In this document: one piece after another, positions 32,702 to 41,375 of the stretch
Layout of the letters: the number at the start of each line of letters is the position of its first letter
Position numbering within the stretch: position 1 is the stretch's first letter
From: Bernardetiaceae bacterium
Lineage (GTDB): Bacteria; Bacteroidota; Bacteroidia; Cytophagales; Bernardetiaceae
Reading direction: 5' to 3'
DNA length: 64,000 nt
Assembly: GCA_020832465.1 (NCBI GenBank)
Contig: JAFIER010000119.1
Location: 1 to 64,000 of the forward strand
Translations under genes and position numbers: made by a program
The notes under the pieces: model-generated
What the model saw: the letters and a program-made list of their open reading frames with translations, nothing else
Told to the model about the DNA's origin: nothing
The model's database searches: none

Positions 32702-35359
32702 ATGGTGTTTCGGACAAAGAAAAATTTGGAGCAAGCCTACAAGTTTAAAAGCCTCAAAACTTACGCTTCCACAGAGTGGCTTGCGGATGGCATGAAGCGT
32801 TATCGCACAGTTTTCGAAGCTTCGGAAACTTCTTATCTTTATGCGGAGCTGGCACTTTACAACAAACTCTACGATGTCGAAGACTGGGAGGTGCAAATTA
32901 CACTCAAGAGCTACCGCATTCAAGCACCTAACAACAGAGAGGAGATTTGTAAAATCAATGTTACACAAAAAGTAAGCAAAGATATACCTATTTTTTATGT
33001 GCGTGAGGGCTGGGGTAACCACGAAAAAGGGGCTTTTTGGACAAGAGGAGACTATATCTGGGAAGCTTATATCAATGGAGAGCTTGCTGGTTCGCGTCCT
33101 TTTTATATTGAAAATGGTGGTATCGTTACGCCAGAGGAAAATCCTTATTTTACAATAGAAAATATTGCACTTTACGAAGGCGCAAATCAAGGTGTAGAAA
33201 AATCTGAAAGGGTGTATTTAAGCGAATTTTCAGCTACTGATACGCGTTATGTATGGGCAGAATTGCTTATACAAAATAAGCAACAAGAAGATTGGTTCTG
33301 TGAGTTTGTTTTTAATTTTTATAACAGCGCAGGGCAACTTAAAGGACGTACTATTGAGCTCAGAAGGGTATCGAGAAACGAGGGTGCCATCACTTTTGCT
33401 ACGGGCTGGGGCTCTGACGGCAAAGGTTCTTGGCATTATAATCACTATCGCTTAGAAATCGTTTTTATGGATAAGCTCATTGCAGTTATGCCATTCAAAG
33501 TAGGAAAAAAGGCAGTAGAAGGAACAGCACCTTTTATTAGCGGGCAAGCAATTTTGAGAATGTTGCATAAATATACACCAGAATTGCAAGAGCAAGAAGC
33601 TACACTCGAAGAAGTTATAGGAGACATCGACGAGCTTGTCGGTTTGTATGCTATCAAAAGAAAAATCAAAGACTATACGCAATACCTCAAATTTGTACAA
33701 ATACGAAGAGAACATGGGTTTAAAGAAGAAGAAAAACTCAATTTACACGCTGTTTTTAAGGGAAACCCCGGCACTGGAAAAACAACGCTTGCACGCCTTT
33801 TAGGTAAAATTTATAAAAATCTTGGGCTTTTGAGTACTGGTACTGTACACGAAGTAGGACGTGCCGAACTCGTAGGGCAGTTTATAGGACAGACCGCGCC
33901 CAAAGTCAAAGAACTTATCGAAAAAGCACGTGGTGGTGTGCTTTTTATCGATGAAGCCTACTCACTTGTACGCAACAATGACGATGGAAAAGATTATGGG
34001 CAAGAAGTTATAGAGACTCTCGTCAAAGAAATGTCTGACGGACACGGCGATATAGCCATTATTGCCGCCGGCTATCCCAAAGAAATGAACGTTTTTTTGA
34101 AGTCTAATCCAGGACTTAAATCACGTTTTGCGCTGCAATTTGACTTCCCTGATTACATGCCACAAGAACTTTTTCAAATTGCAGAACTTGCCTCACAAAA
34201 ATATGAAATTAAATTTTCGCCAGAAGCCAAAACATTATTTCATAAAAAAATTACAGATGCCTATCGTAAAAGAGATGCTTCTTTTGGAAATGCAAGGGCT
34301 GTATATAATATGATTGAAGAGGTCAAGATTAGCTTAGGGCTTCGCATTATGGCACAAAAAGAAGAGCATAAAGCGAAAAACGAAAAACTCTCTAAAACAG
34401 AGCTAAGCGAAGTGCTTCCTATAGATGTCGAACAAATGAATGAATTTAAGCAAAAAGCTATCCCTCAAATCGATGTCGATGAAGAGCTACTCGAAGAAGC
34501 ACTGAACGAACTCAATGAAATGATTGGCTTAAAATCCGTCAAAGAAAGGGTATATGAGCTTGTAAAATTAGTGCGTTTTTATCGTCAAACAAACCGCTTG
34601 ATTCTCAATCATTTTTCTTTACATAGCATTTTTAAAGGAAACCCTGGCACAGGTAAGACAACCGTGGCGCGCCTGCTATCTAAAATATACCGTGCCTTAG
34701 GTATTCTCGAGCGTGGACATATTGTAGAGTGCGATAGACAAGGACTCGTTGCAGGGTTTGTAGGACAAACAGCCATTAAAACCAATGATAAAATAGAAGA
34801 ATCTATTGGCGGTATGCTTTTTATAGATGAAGCCTACTCGCTCTCTTCAAGTGCTGAAACGCATAATGACTTCGGAAGAGAAGCATTAGAAATTATTTTA
34901 AAGCAAATGGAAGACAGAAGGGGAGAATTTGTCGTTATAGCTGCCGGCTATCCTGATAATATGGATAAATTCTTAGCCTCTAATCCAGGGTTAAAATCTC
35001 GTTTTGATAAAACCTTTATTTTTGAAGATTTTACAGCCGAAGAACTTTATCAAATTGCTGTTTTTTTCTTAGATAAAGCAAATTTAGAGGCTGATAAAAA
35101 TGCTGAAAAATACCTAAGAGATTCGCTCAACGAGTTAATTTTACGCAAGGATAAGTTTTTTGGTAATGCAAGAACAGTACGCAAAATCATAGAAGAAGCT
35201 ATAAAACAGCAGCACCTAAGGGTAGCCCAAATTCCAATAGAAAAACGTACACAAAAAATATTAAAATACATCAAACGTGAAGATTTGGAAAAAATTAGCT
35301 TCAAAAATGATGAGCTTAGTGGTAAACGCCCCGTCGGGTTTAGGCTTTCTGATAAATAG
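32702..35359 (+). CDS. Twin-AAA+ (CbxX/SpoVK-type) ATPase with duplicated beta-rich N-domain
   Basis: This 885-residue protein has two CbxX/CfqX-type AAA+ modules. The first has FKGNPGTGKTTLARLLG (about 352-368) and Walker B GGVLFIDEAYSL (about 410-421). The second has FKGNPGTGKTTVARLLS (about 644-660) and GGMLFIDEAYSL (about 703-714). Both keep the GTGKT and DEA residues and the sensor-type NPGLKSRF motif. The first 270 residues contain two copies of a roughly 100-residue beta-rich unit sharing a Y-x-x-AEL, a W and a GWG pattern (about 40-145 and 172-268). Such N-domains are probably substrate or partner binding. The gene is 51 bases upstream of a type II endonuclease gene, so it may belong to the same defence operon or be an independent remodeller. 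Confidence 0.85.
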   Translation: MVFRTKKNLEQAYKFKSLKTYASTEWLADGMKRYRTVFEASETSYLYAELALYNKLYDVEDWEVQITLKSYRIQAPNNREEICKINVTQKVSKDIPIFYVREGWGNHEKGAFWTRGDYIWEAYINGELAGSRPFYIENGGIVTPEENPYFTIENIALYEGANQGVEKSERVYLSEFSATDTRYVWAELLIQNKQQEDWFCEFVFNFYNSAGQLKGRTIELRRVSRNEGAITFATGWGSDGKGSWHYNHYRLEIVFMDKLIAVMPFKVGKKAVEGTAPFISGQAILRMLHKYTPELQEQEATLEEVIGDIDELVGLYAIKRKIKDYTQYLKFVQIRREHGFKEEEKLNLHAVFKGNPGTGKTTLARLLGKIYKNLGLLSTGTVHEVGRAELVGQFIGQTAPKVKELIEKARGGVLFIDEAYSLVRNNDDGKDYGQEVIETLVKEMSDGHGDIAIIAAGYPKEMNVFLKSNPGLKSRFALQFDFPDYMPQELFQIAELASQKYEIKFSPEAKTLFHKKITDAYRKRDASFGNARAVYNMIEEVKISLGLRIMAQKEEHKAKNEKLSKTELSEVLPIDVEQMNEFKQKAIPQIDVDEELLEEALNELNEMIGLKSVKERVYELVKLVRFYRQTNRLILNHFSLHSIFKGNPGTGKTTVARLLSKIYRALGILERGHIVECDRQGLVAGFVGQTAIKTNDKIEESIGGMLFIDEAYSLSSSAETHNDFGREALEIILKQMEDRRGEFVVIAAGYPDNMDKFLASNPGLKSRFDKTFIFEDFTAEELYQIAVFFLDKANLEADKNAEKYLRDSLNELILRKDKFFGNARTVRKIIEEAIKQQHLRVAQIPIEKRTQKILKYIKREDLEKISFKNDELSGKRPVGFRLSDK

Positions 35360-35409
35360 CAGGGAATAAGGTAGTTTTTTAATTGTTTCACAAAATATCA
35401 TAGAACCAA

Positions 35410-36399
35410 ATGTATAAATCGGTTTCAGATAAATTGACAACAGTAATAGAAAAAAATACTTTCTATTTCTTCAACAAAGATTTTGAGCAGGAGTATGAAG
35501 GTTATGTTACTTCGCTACGAGAAACATTGCTTGTTGTCAAAAATAGAATTGATAATGAGGGACTTAAAAAAGAAATTTTTGAAGACCTTTTACACACTAA
35601 AGAAAATGGCTTGCGAGCCTTACTTGCACTTACTGGTTTTTCTAATGAGTATTTGAAGCGACTTATTACTATAATCAGAATTGTCGATAATGTGGAATTG
35701 AACAAACTTGTGTATAAAAGCAAATGGTATGAAGAAAAAAGCAATGAAAATATAAAAGAGTGGTCTGATGCGTTTATCCAAAAGAAACTTATTTCTGAGG
35801 ACAGTAAAAATACATATTTTCGGAAAGGTCTTGTAAATATTTTTTTTGAGGGCTCGTCAATTCCATTTTTAGCAAGTACAATACCGCTTTTTGAGCTTAA
35901 AAAATTGAGTATTTCAAAACTAAAGTTTGAAGTAACAGAAATGCTCGATACGCTCATTCGTTACAAAGAAAAAGGAAGCTATTCAGGGAAAAAAGCAAAT
36001 AACCCTGAAATGCTTATCGAGGATTTGTTAGACAAGTTAGACTTATCTTTTGAGCGAGGAGATTTAACAGAGCTTATCGATAATGCCCCTGATAATAAAC
36101 GCACTATGGATTTTATCATTCCTAATAAGAAAAATCCTAAGGTTATTGTCGAGTGTTCGTTTTTAGCAACAACATCTTCTGGGCAGGGTGATAAATCAAA
36201 AACCGAAATTTCTATAGATAAGTTAATCAAACAGCATTATCCTAAGGCTAAATTTATCGGTTTCGTAGATGGTATTGGTTGGTACGTTCGAAAAGGAGAC
36301 TTGAAGCGAATGGTTACAGCTTACGAAGATGTTTTTACTTTCCACAAAGAGGAATTGAAACGTTTTGAAAAACTTTTAATTGAAAACTTATTACAATGA
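35410..36399 (+). CDS. Type II restriction endonuclease (PD-(D/E)XK)
   Basis: The first 190 residues of this 329-residue protein are helical and unlike families I can name. The C-terminal region has a catalytic core: RTMDFIIPNKKNPKVIVECS with FLATTSSGQGDKSKTE following directly. The Asp of MDFII and the Glu of VIVECSF are the expected metal-binding acids. The serine-glycine-rich TSSGQGDKSKTE loop recurs in several type II endonucleases as I remember them. The start ATG is at 35410. Its stop overlaps the start of the next methyltransferase gene by 4 bases (ATGA), a typical endonuclease-methyltransferase pair. The recognition sequence cannot be derived from the text alone. The upstream neighbour is the twin-AAA+ ATPase. 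Confidence 0.85.
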   Translation: MYKSVSDKLTTVIEKNTFYFFNKDFEQEYEGYVTSLRETLLVVKNRIDNEGLKKEIFEDLLHTKENGLRALLALTGFSNEYLKRLITIIRIVDNVELNKLVYKSKWYEEKSNENIKEWSDAFIQKKLISEDSKNTYFRKGLVNIFFEGSSIPFLASTIPLFELKKLSISKLKFEVTEMLDTLIRYKEKGSYSGKKANNPEMLIEDLLDKLDLSFERGDLTELIDNAPDNKRTMDFIIPNKKNPKVIVECSFLATTSSGQGDKSKTEISIDKLIKQHYPKAKFIGFVDGIGWYVRKGDLKRMVTAYEDVFTFHKEELKRFEKLLIENLLQ

Positions 36400-37418
36400 T
36401 TGACAAATATATCAACAAAATAACACAAGGTGATTGTTTGGCGCAACTTAAAAATATCCCTGATAATTCGGTCGATATGACTTTTGCCGACCCTCCTTTT
36501 AACTTGAAAAAAAAATACACAAGCTATACAGACAATCTTGAGTTTCAAGAATACCTCAAATGGTGTGAGCAGTGGATTTATGAAATGGTAAGAATAACGA
36601 AACCTACGGGTTCTATTTTTTTGCATAATATTCCTAAATGGTTGAGTTTTTATGCTACTTATTTGAATCAATTTGCACATTTTAAGCATTGGATATCTTG
36701 GGACGCTCCGACTGCACCTATGGGTAAATCCTTACAACCCGCACATTACGGCATACTTTTTTATACCAAAGAGCCTAAAGGTGCTAAAATTAACGAACTT
36801 CGTTACCCACACAAACGCGATAGAAAGCAAGGTTATTTACTTAAAGATTACGGAGGGAAAAAAGACCTTCTACACCCCTTCGGTCCGTTGGTATCAGATG
36901 TCTGGACGGATATTCACCGTATAAAGCACAATAGAAAAAGAGATCCACACCCTTGTCAGCTTCCTATTCACCTTTTAGATAGACTGATTTTATTGACTAC
37001 TGACGAGAATGATATTGTACTTGACCCCTTTTCTGGCACAGGCACAACTGCTATTGCAGCCAAACGGCTTGGACGAAAATATATAGGATTTGAGTTGGAT
37101 ACAGAGTACGTAGAAATTGCACAAAAAAAGCTCTATCAAACTACACCAAACTCCAAAATTGGAGACATTTGGGTAAGCTTTTATTTGAGCCAAGTCGTTA
37201 CTATCAGACATAAAGACTGGGAGCACTTGAAGCCTTATTTTACTGTTCCTACACCTGCTAAAGCAATCGATTTTAAAAAGGCTGTATTGAAAGACAAGCG
37301 TTGGATTCCAAAAACAGATTTACAGGAGGTAGCCAAAAAAGAGTTAGAGGATTTGAATCAACAAACAATAAACAATGGAAATAGAGTTTTCAAACAATTA
37401 AATTTTAAAGACTTGTAG
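36396..37418 (+). CDS. Type II beta-class DNA methyltransferase
   Basis: In this 340-residue protein, motif IV is ADPPFNLKKKY at residues 31-41 and motif I is DPFSGTGTTAIAAKRLGRKY near 209-228, so the order is IV then I and DPPF is typical of N6-adenine enzymes. ITQGDCLAQLKNIPDNSVDM precedes motif IV, and a target-recognition segment is around 95-150 (AHYGILFYTKEPKG). The C-terminal roughly 90 residues form an extra domain like that in HinfI-type enzymes. It overlaps the endonuclease gene by 4 bases and should protect the host from it. Specificity is unknown. A weakly spaced lipoprotein pseudogene follows after 44 bases. Confidence 0.92.
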   Translation: MIDKYINKITQGDCLAQLKNIPDNSVDMTFADPPFNLKKKYTSYTDNLEFQEYLKWCEQWIYEMVRITKPTGSIFLHNIPKWLSFYATYLNQFAHFKHWISWDAPTAPMGKSLQPAHYGILFYTKEPKGAKINELRYPHKRDRKQGYLLKDYGGKKDLLHPFGPLVSDVWTDIHRIKHNRKRDPHPCQLPIHLLDRLILLTTDENDIVLDPFSGTGTTAIAAKRLGRKYIGFELDTEYVEIAQKKLYQTTPNSKIGDIWVSFYLSQVVTIRHKDWEHLKPYFTVPTPAKAIDFKKAVLKDKRWIPKTDLQEVAKKELEDLNQQTINNGNRVFKQLNFKDL

Positions 37419-37462
37419 ATAGCGAGAAGACAACTTAAAGATTTTAAAAACACAAAAAAACA

Positions 37463-38151
37463 ATGCTAAAAATATTATTTTTCTACCTTTTCATAAGTAT
37501 TTTTATAATATGGGGCATAACGAGCTGCCAAGATTCCAAACATTCTGAAAAGCACAAGCACAAGACTGAGGTACGTAATAAAAATACAAACCTAGCAGAA
37601 CAAGAAATATGGAATTATGTCAAGCATACTGATATAATTGATAAGACTAAAATCATAAAATACAGTGCACCCTTTGATACTTTGCAATTCAATAAAGTCA
37701 TTGCTTATGATTTTAATGGACAAGCACACCAGGGTATAATAAGCAGTACTATAAATAAAAAGTTTAATAGAAGTATAAGTAAGCAAAAAGCGGTAAGTCC
37801 AGAGGACTTAAACTTTATGCTAAGAGTGCTGACTGATACCACTACTTATGGAGAAGTTACAGCATCTTGTTTTGACCCCAAATTAGGCATTGTTTTTTTT
37901 CAAGATAACACATTGTTTTTGTTATAGATATTTGCTTAGATTGTAAATATTTAGAATCTACAACAGAGATTCCCGCAGCTATACATCATAAAAAATATTA
38001 TGAAAAAAATGATTTTTATGTGCTAAGAGGCTTTTCACGCCAAGGAGCTTTAAAAATCATAGAATTAGGCAAAAGATTTGATTTTTTCTATGGAAAAGTT
38101 GATATAGCACACATGCCTTTTTATTCAGAGAGCGATGAGAAAAAAAGATAG
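37463..38151 (+). pseudogene. Frameshifted Bacteroidota lipoprotein gene
   Basis: The first frame (154 codons, to TAG at 37925-37927) encodes a lipoprotein with signal WGITSC and ends FDPKLGIVFFQDNTLFLL. Adding one T to the T5 run at about 37916-37920 continues the sequence in the other frame as FVIDICLDCKYLESTTEIPA and onwards for 77 more residues to a stop at 38149-38151 (ending DEKKR). The joined sequence, with a CFDPxxGIVFF segment followed by ICLxC, resembles a conserved family of Bacteroidota lipoproteins or secreted proteins. A single-base deletion in the homopolymer, or a sequencing indel, is the simplest cause. Function is unknown. Confidence 0.68.
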
Positions 38152-38351
38152 ATTTAAGTATACCTACACACCAAGAAGAGCAAGACATTAATGCCTGCAT
38201 TAAAACAACTAAAAATAGATAGTGCATAAAGCAGCGTAAAAATTTATTTTTATACTACTTAGAAAATATTACAAATACGGTAAGCAGACTTGTATTTTTA
38301 TCACGATACTTTTATATTGCCTTAGTGTTTACCTGCAAAAAAACGCAACAA

Positions 38352-39992
38352 ATGAAAAAAAATCTATTTGGAGAAGTCGAAGTGCTTAGTTTGTCCATAG
38401 ATAAAGCTGCGTCTGTAGCTAAGGTTTCGACAGCTACTATTAGGAATTGGATAAAAACGGGTTACTTGAAACAAGCCGAGAAGGGCGATATTGAACTCAA
38501 TAGCTTTAATCAATTCATGGAGAATATAGCAGGTAAGGATAAGTTAATCCAACGTGCCAACAAACTCATGAAAGACGAGCACGACCACGATGCTTTATCT
38601 GAACTCATAAAAAGTAAAATCCATAGTAAAAACTGGGCTACAATTAGTAAAGCCTACGAGAACTCCCTCTCTAATGCCTATCGCAATAAGGAGGGAATTT
38701 ACTATACACCGATTGATATCATCGAGGATATGTTTGAAGGCATATACATCAATCACAACACTAAGTTTCTTGACCCTTGTTGTGGCTCAGGAAATTTTAT
38801 TATTCAAGCTATCAAAAAAGGAGTTAAGCCCGAGCATGTGTATGGATTTGATATAGATGCCAATGCAGTAGAAATTACAAAAAAAAGAATCCAAGAAGAA
38901 ACGGGCTATGATGCCTCTGAAAATATCAAAAAGTTAGATTTTCTCGAATCTGCTTTGCGTATGAGTAAAGAACGCCAGTACGATTTGATTTTTACAAACC
39001 CACCTTGGGGGAAAAAACTCAAAAAGAGAGAAAAGGAAAAATATGCAGCCTTATACGGTGCAGGTAGCAGTAACGATACGACTTCTTTATTCTACTTTGC
39101 CTCTTTTCAGTTGTTAAAAGCTCAGGGCACACTTGGTTTTTTAGTCCAAGAGGCACTATTCAATATCTCGAGCTTCCGAGATGCGAGAAAGCATATTTTA
39201 AATCAAAAGTTGTTGCGATTGATTGACTACGGCAAACCATTTAAAGGATTACTAACAAAAGCATTTGCATTTGTATTAAAAAAAGAAAATGCAAAAAATT
39301 TATCTGTACTATGTCAATACAGAGATATTGTACATAAAAAAAATCAAAGTGCATTTGACAAAAATCCAAAGTCTATATTGAATTTCTGGACTAAAAAAGA
39401 AGATAGCCAGATTATCAATTTTATATACGAACAACCCCACACTACTTTACAAGAGAAAGCCAAATGGGGCTTAGGCATTGTAACAGGAAATAATGTAAAA
39501 TACTGTGTCCAATCGCCAAAAGAAGGTTACGTACCTATTTTTAAAGGGACTGATATTGCACCCAATAGCTTAAAACCACCTTCAAACTATATACCAAGAG
39601 ATTTTTCTAACTATCAGCAAGTAGCCCCAATTTCTTTATATCAAGCGAAAAGCAAGTTGATATATAGATTTATCTCATCAAAATTAGTATTTTTCTGTGA
39701 TACAGAACAACGCTTTATTCTGAATAGTGCAAACTTTTTGATACCCAATCCCTCACTTGGTATTTCAAATCAGCAACTTGCAGATTTACTAAATAGTAAT
39801 TTTATGAACTGGCTGTTTACCGCACTTTTTAATACGCACAAAGTTTTGCGTGGAGACTTAGAACAACTCCCTATTCATACAGCATATTTCAAAGAGCAAA
39901 ATAAATTTACAGAGGAATCTTTTCTCGATTATTTAGGATTAAAAGCAAGCAACCACGAGCAAGCTATCCGATATGCTGCGAAACGAAAATAA
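38352..39992 (+). CDS. HTH-linked Eco57I/TaqI-like DNA methyltransferase
   Basis: The start is chosen at 38352 (MKKNLFGEVEVL), the first ATG after a poorly coding 9-codon extension. Residues about 15-50 form a MerR-like helix-turn-helix (DKAASVAKVSTATIRNWIK). The methyltransferase follows with motif I FLDPCCGSGNFIIQAIKKG (about 138-156) and motif IV LIFTNPPWGKK (about 212-222), the gamma-class N6-adenine signature. The C-terminal 200 residues resemble the TaqI-type specificity domain (NLLIPN-like, IPRDFSNYQ and the HKVLRGDLEQLPI helix). No matching endonuclease gene is adjacent, so it may be a solitary methyltransferase. Its neighbours are the frameshifted lipoprotein and trpS. Confidence 0.87.
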   Translation: MKKNLFGEVEVLSLSIDKAASVAKVSTATIRNWIKTGYLKQAEKGDIELNSFNQFMENIAGKDKLIQRANKLMKDEHDHDALSELIKSKIHSKNWATISKAYENSLSNAYRNKEGIYYTPIDIIEDMFEGIYINHNTKFLDPCCGSGNFIIQAIKKGVKPEHVYGFDIDANAVEITKKRIQEETGYDASENIKKLDFLESALRMSKERQYDLIFTNPPWGKKLKKREKEKYAALYGAGSSNDTTSLFYFASFQLLKAQGTLGFLVQEALFNISSFRDARKHILNQKLLRLIDYGKPFKGLLTKAFAFVLKKENAKNLSVLCQYRDIVHKKNQSAFDKNPKSILNFWTKKEDSQIINFIYEQPHTTLQEKAKWGLGIVTGNNVKYCVQSPKEGYVPIFKGTDIAPNSLKPPSNYIPRDFSNYQQVAPISLYQAKSKLIYRFISSKLVFFCDTEQRFILNSANFLIPNPSLGISNQQLADLLNSNFMNWLFTALFNTHKVLRGDLEQLPIHTAYFKEQNKFTEESFLDYLGLKASNHEQAIRYAAKRK

Positions 39993-40129
39993 AATACGCC
40001 AAAAACTACTCTCGTGAAGGAGCACAAAGCCTAAGACATTATGTAATACTAAAAATTTTATGCCATTACAATTTGCATATCGCAATTTGTTCTGTTATTT
40101 TGCAACCTTGAATAATAGCGTATTCCTAC

Positions 40130-40150
40130 GAACAAACAAACAAACAAACA
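40130..40150. repeat. ACAA tetranucleotide repeat in the trpS leader
   Basis: ACAAACAAACAAACAAAC is immediately upstream of the trpS start codon. The low-complexity A-rich leader may aid initiation in Bacteroidota, which often lack strong Shine-Dalgarno sites, and its length may vary by slippage. Confidence 0.6.
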
Positions 40151-40153
40151 ATT

Positions 40154-41122
40154 ATGTCGAGAATCCTTACCGGAATTCAAAGCTCAGGCAGGCCGCACTT
40201 GGGCAATGCCTTAGGGGCTATCGTGCCCGCTATTGAGCTTTCTAAAAAAGAGGGTAACGAATCACTGTTTTTTATAGCTGATTTACACTCACTCACTACA
40301 ATAAAAGATGCACAAGCACGCATCGAAAACCGAAATGCTATCGCCGCTGCTTGGCTGGCTTTTGGTTTTGATACCGAAAAAAATATTTTCTATAGACAAT
40401 CTAAACGCCTTGAAGTCTGCGAACTTACTTGGTATCTCAACTGCTTTGCACCTTTTCCCATGCTCGCAAATGCTCACTCTTTTAAAGATAAATCGGATAA
40501 ACTTGCTGATGTAAATGCAGGACTTTTTACCTATCCCGTACTCATGGCTGCTGATATTTTACTATACGATGCCAACTATGTACCCGTAGGTAAAGATCAA
40601 AGACAGCACCTCGAGATGACAAGGGATATAGCCGCTTCATTCAACCACCGATATGGTGAAGTTTTTGTGCTCCCAGAAGTCAAAATACAAGAAAACGTGC
40701 AAACAGTACCAGGCACAGATGGACAAAAAATGAGTAAATCTTATGGCAATACTATCGATATTTTTATCCCTGAAAAACAACTCAAAAAGCAAATCATGGG
40801 CATTCAAACCGATAGCACACCTTTAGAAGCACCCAAAAATCCAGACAATTGTAACGTCTTTGCCCTCTATAGTCTTTTGGCAAACCAAGAACAAGTTCAA
40901 ACAATGCGTCAAAATTATGAAGCTGGAAATTATGGCTACGGACACGCAAAAAAAGAACTACTCGGAATTATTTTAGAAAAATATAGCGAGGCACGTAAAA
41001 TATTTGATCATTATATGGCAAATACACAGGAGCTAGACGAACAGCTCGAAAAAGGCGAAATAAAAGCCAAAATTATTGCAGAACAAGTACTCGAGCGTGT
41101 GCGCAAAGCCTTAGGATTTTAA
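40154..41122 (+). CDS. trpS: Tryptophanyl-tRNA synthetase
   Basis: This 322-residue class Ic synthetase attaches Trp to tRNA-Trp. Signatures are the HIGH-type GRPHLGNALGAI (residues 12-23), the catalytic-site ADLHSLTTIK, the Trp-site LFTYPVLMAADILLYDA and the KMSKS loop QKMSKSYGN (about 191-199). Length is normal for bacterial TrpS (about 325-330). The leader contains five AAAC/ACAA tetranucleotide repeats ending 3 bases before the ATG. No T-box pattern was seen. It is a monocistronic gene followed at 36 bases by a MITE-like element. Confidence 0.97.
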   Translation: MSRILTGIQSSGRPHLGNALGAIVPAIELSKKEGNESLFFIADLHSLTTIKDAQARIENRNAIAAAWLAFGFDTEKNIFYRQSKRLEVCELTWYLNCFAPFPMLANAHSFKDKSDKLADVNAGLFTYPVLMAADILLYDANYVPVGKDQRQHLEMTRDIAASFNHRYGEVFVLPEVKIQENVQTVPGTDGQKMSKSYGNTIDIFIPEKQLKKQIMGIQTDSTPLEAPKNPDNCNVFALYSLLANQEQVQTMRQNYEAGNYGYGHAKKELLGIILEKYSEARKIFDHYMANTQELDEQLEKGEIKAKIIAEQVLERVRKALGF

Positions 41123-41150
41123 TCTAAAACATACTAATAGGCATTGGCCA

Positions 41151-41250
41151 CAATTAAGGGGTGTACGTCAAGTTGGTAAATCGACTTAGGTAGTTTCAGA
41201 AATAACATTTCTGGGCTAATTTAGCAAAGCTGTCGTGCACCCCAATTAAG
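41151..41250 (+). mobile_element. MITE-like element (84 bp) with perfect 8-bp target-site duplication
   Basis: The direct repeat CAATTAAG occurs exactly at 41151-41158 and 41243-41250. Between them is an 84-bp element running GGGTGTACGTCAAGTTGGTA to AGCAAAGCTGTCGTGCACCC. The ends pair as a short inverted repeat (GGGTGYACG). The interior holds a remnant of the AATAACATTTCT hairpin. No open reading frame, so it is non-autonomous. Related copies exist at 23247, 42768, 52860, 54179 and 56864. Confidence 0.85.
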
Positions 41251-41375
41251 AGCTAACAGTTAGCTCTACAATGAAAACTCCAGCTTTATATCAGTAGTAT
41301 CTGCTGTGAGCCCAAAATGGAGATTTTTACTTCAAAACTCATATTTTTTTTACAAAACTAAAACAGTTTATTGTC

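Noticed and set aside
40154-40160. T-box or Trp-sensing leader upstream of trpS
   Set aside because: The leader is short and A/C-rich with no T-box or ribosome-stalling peptide pattern.
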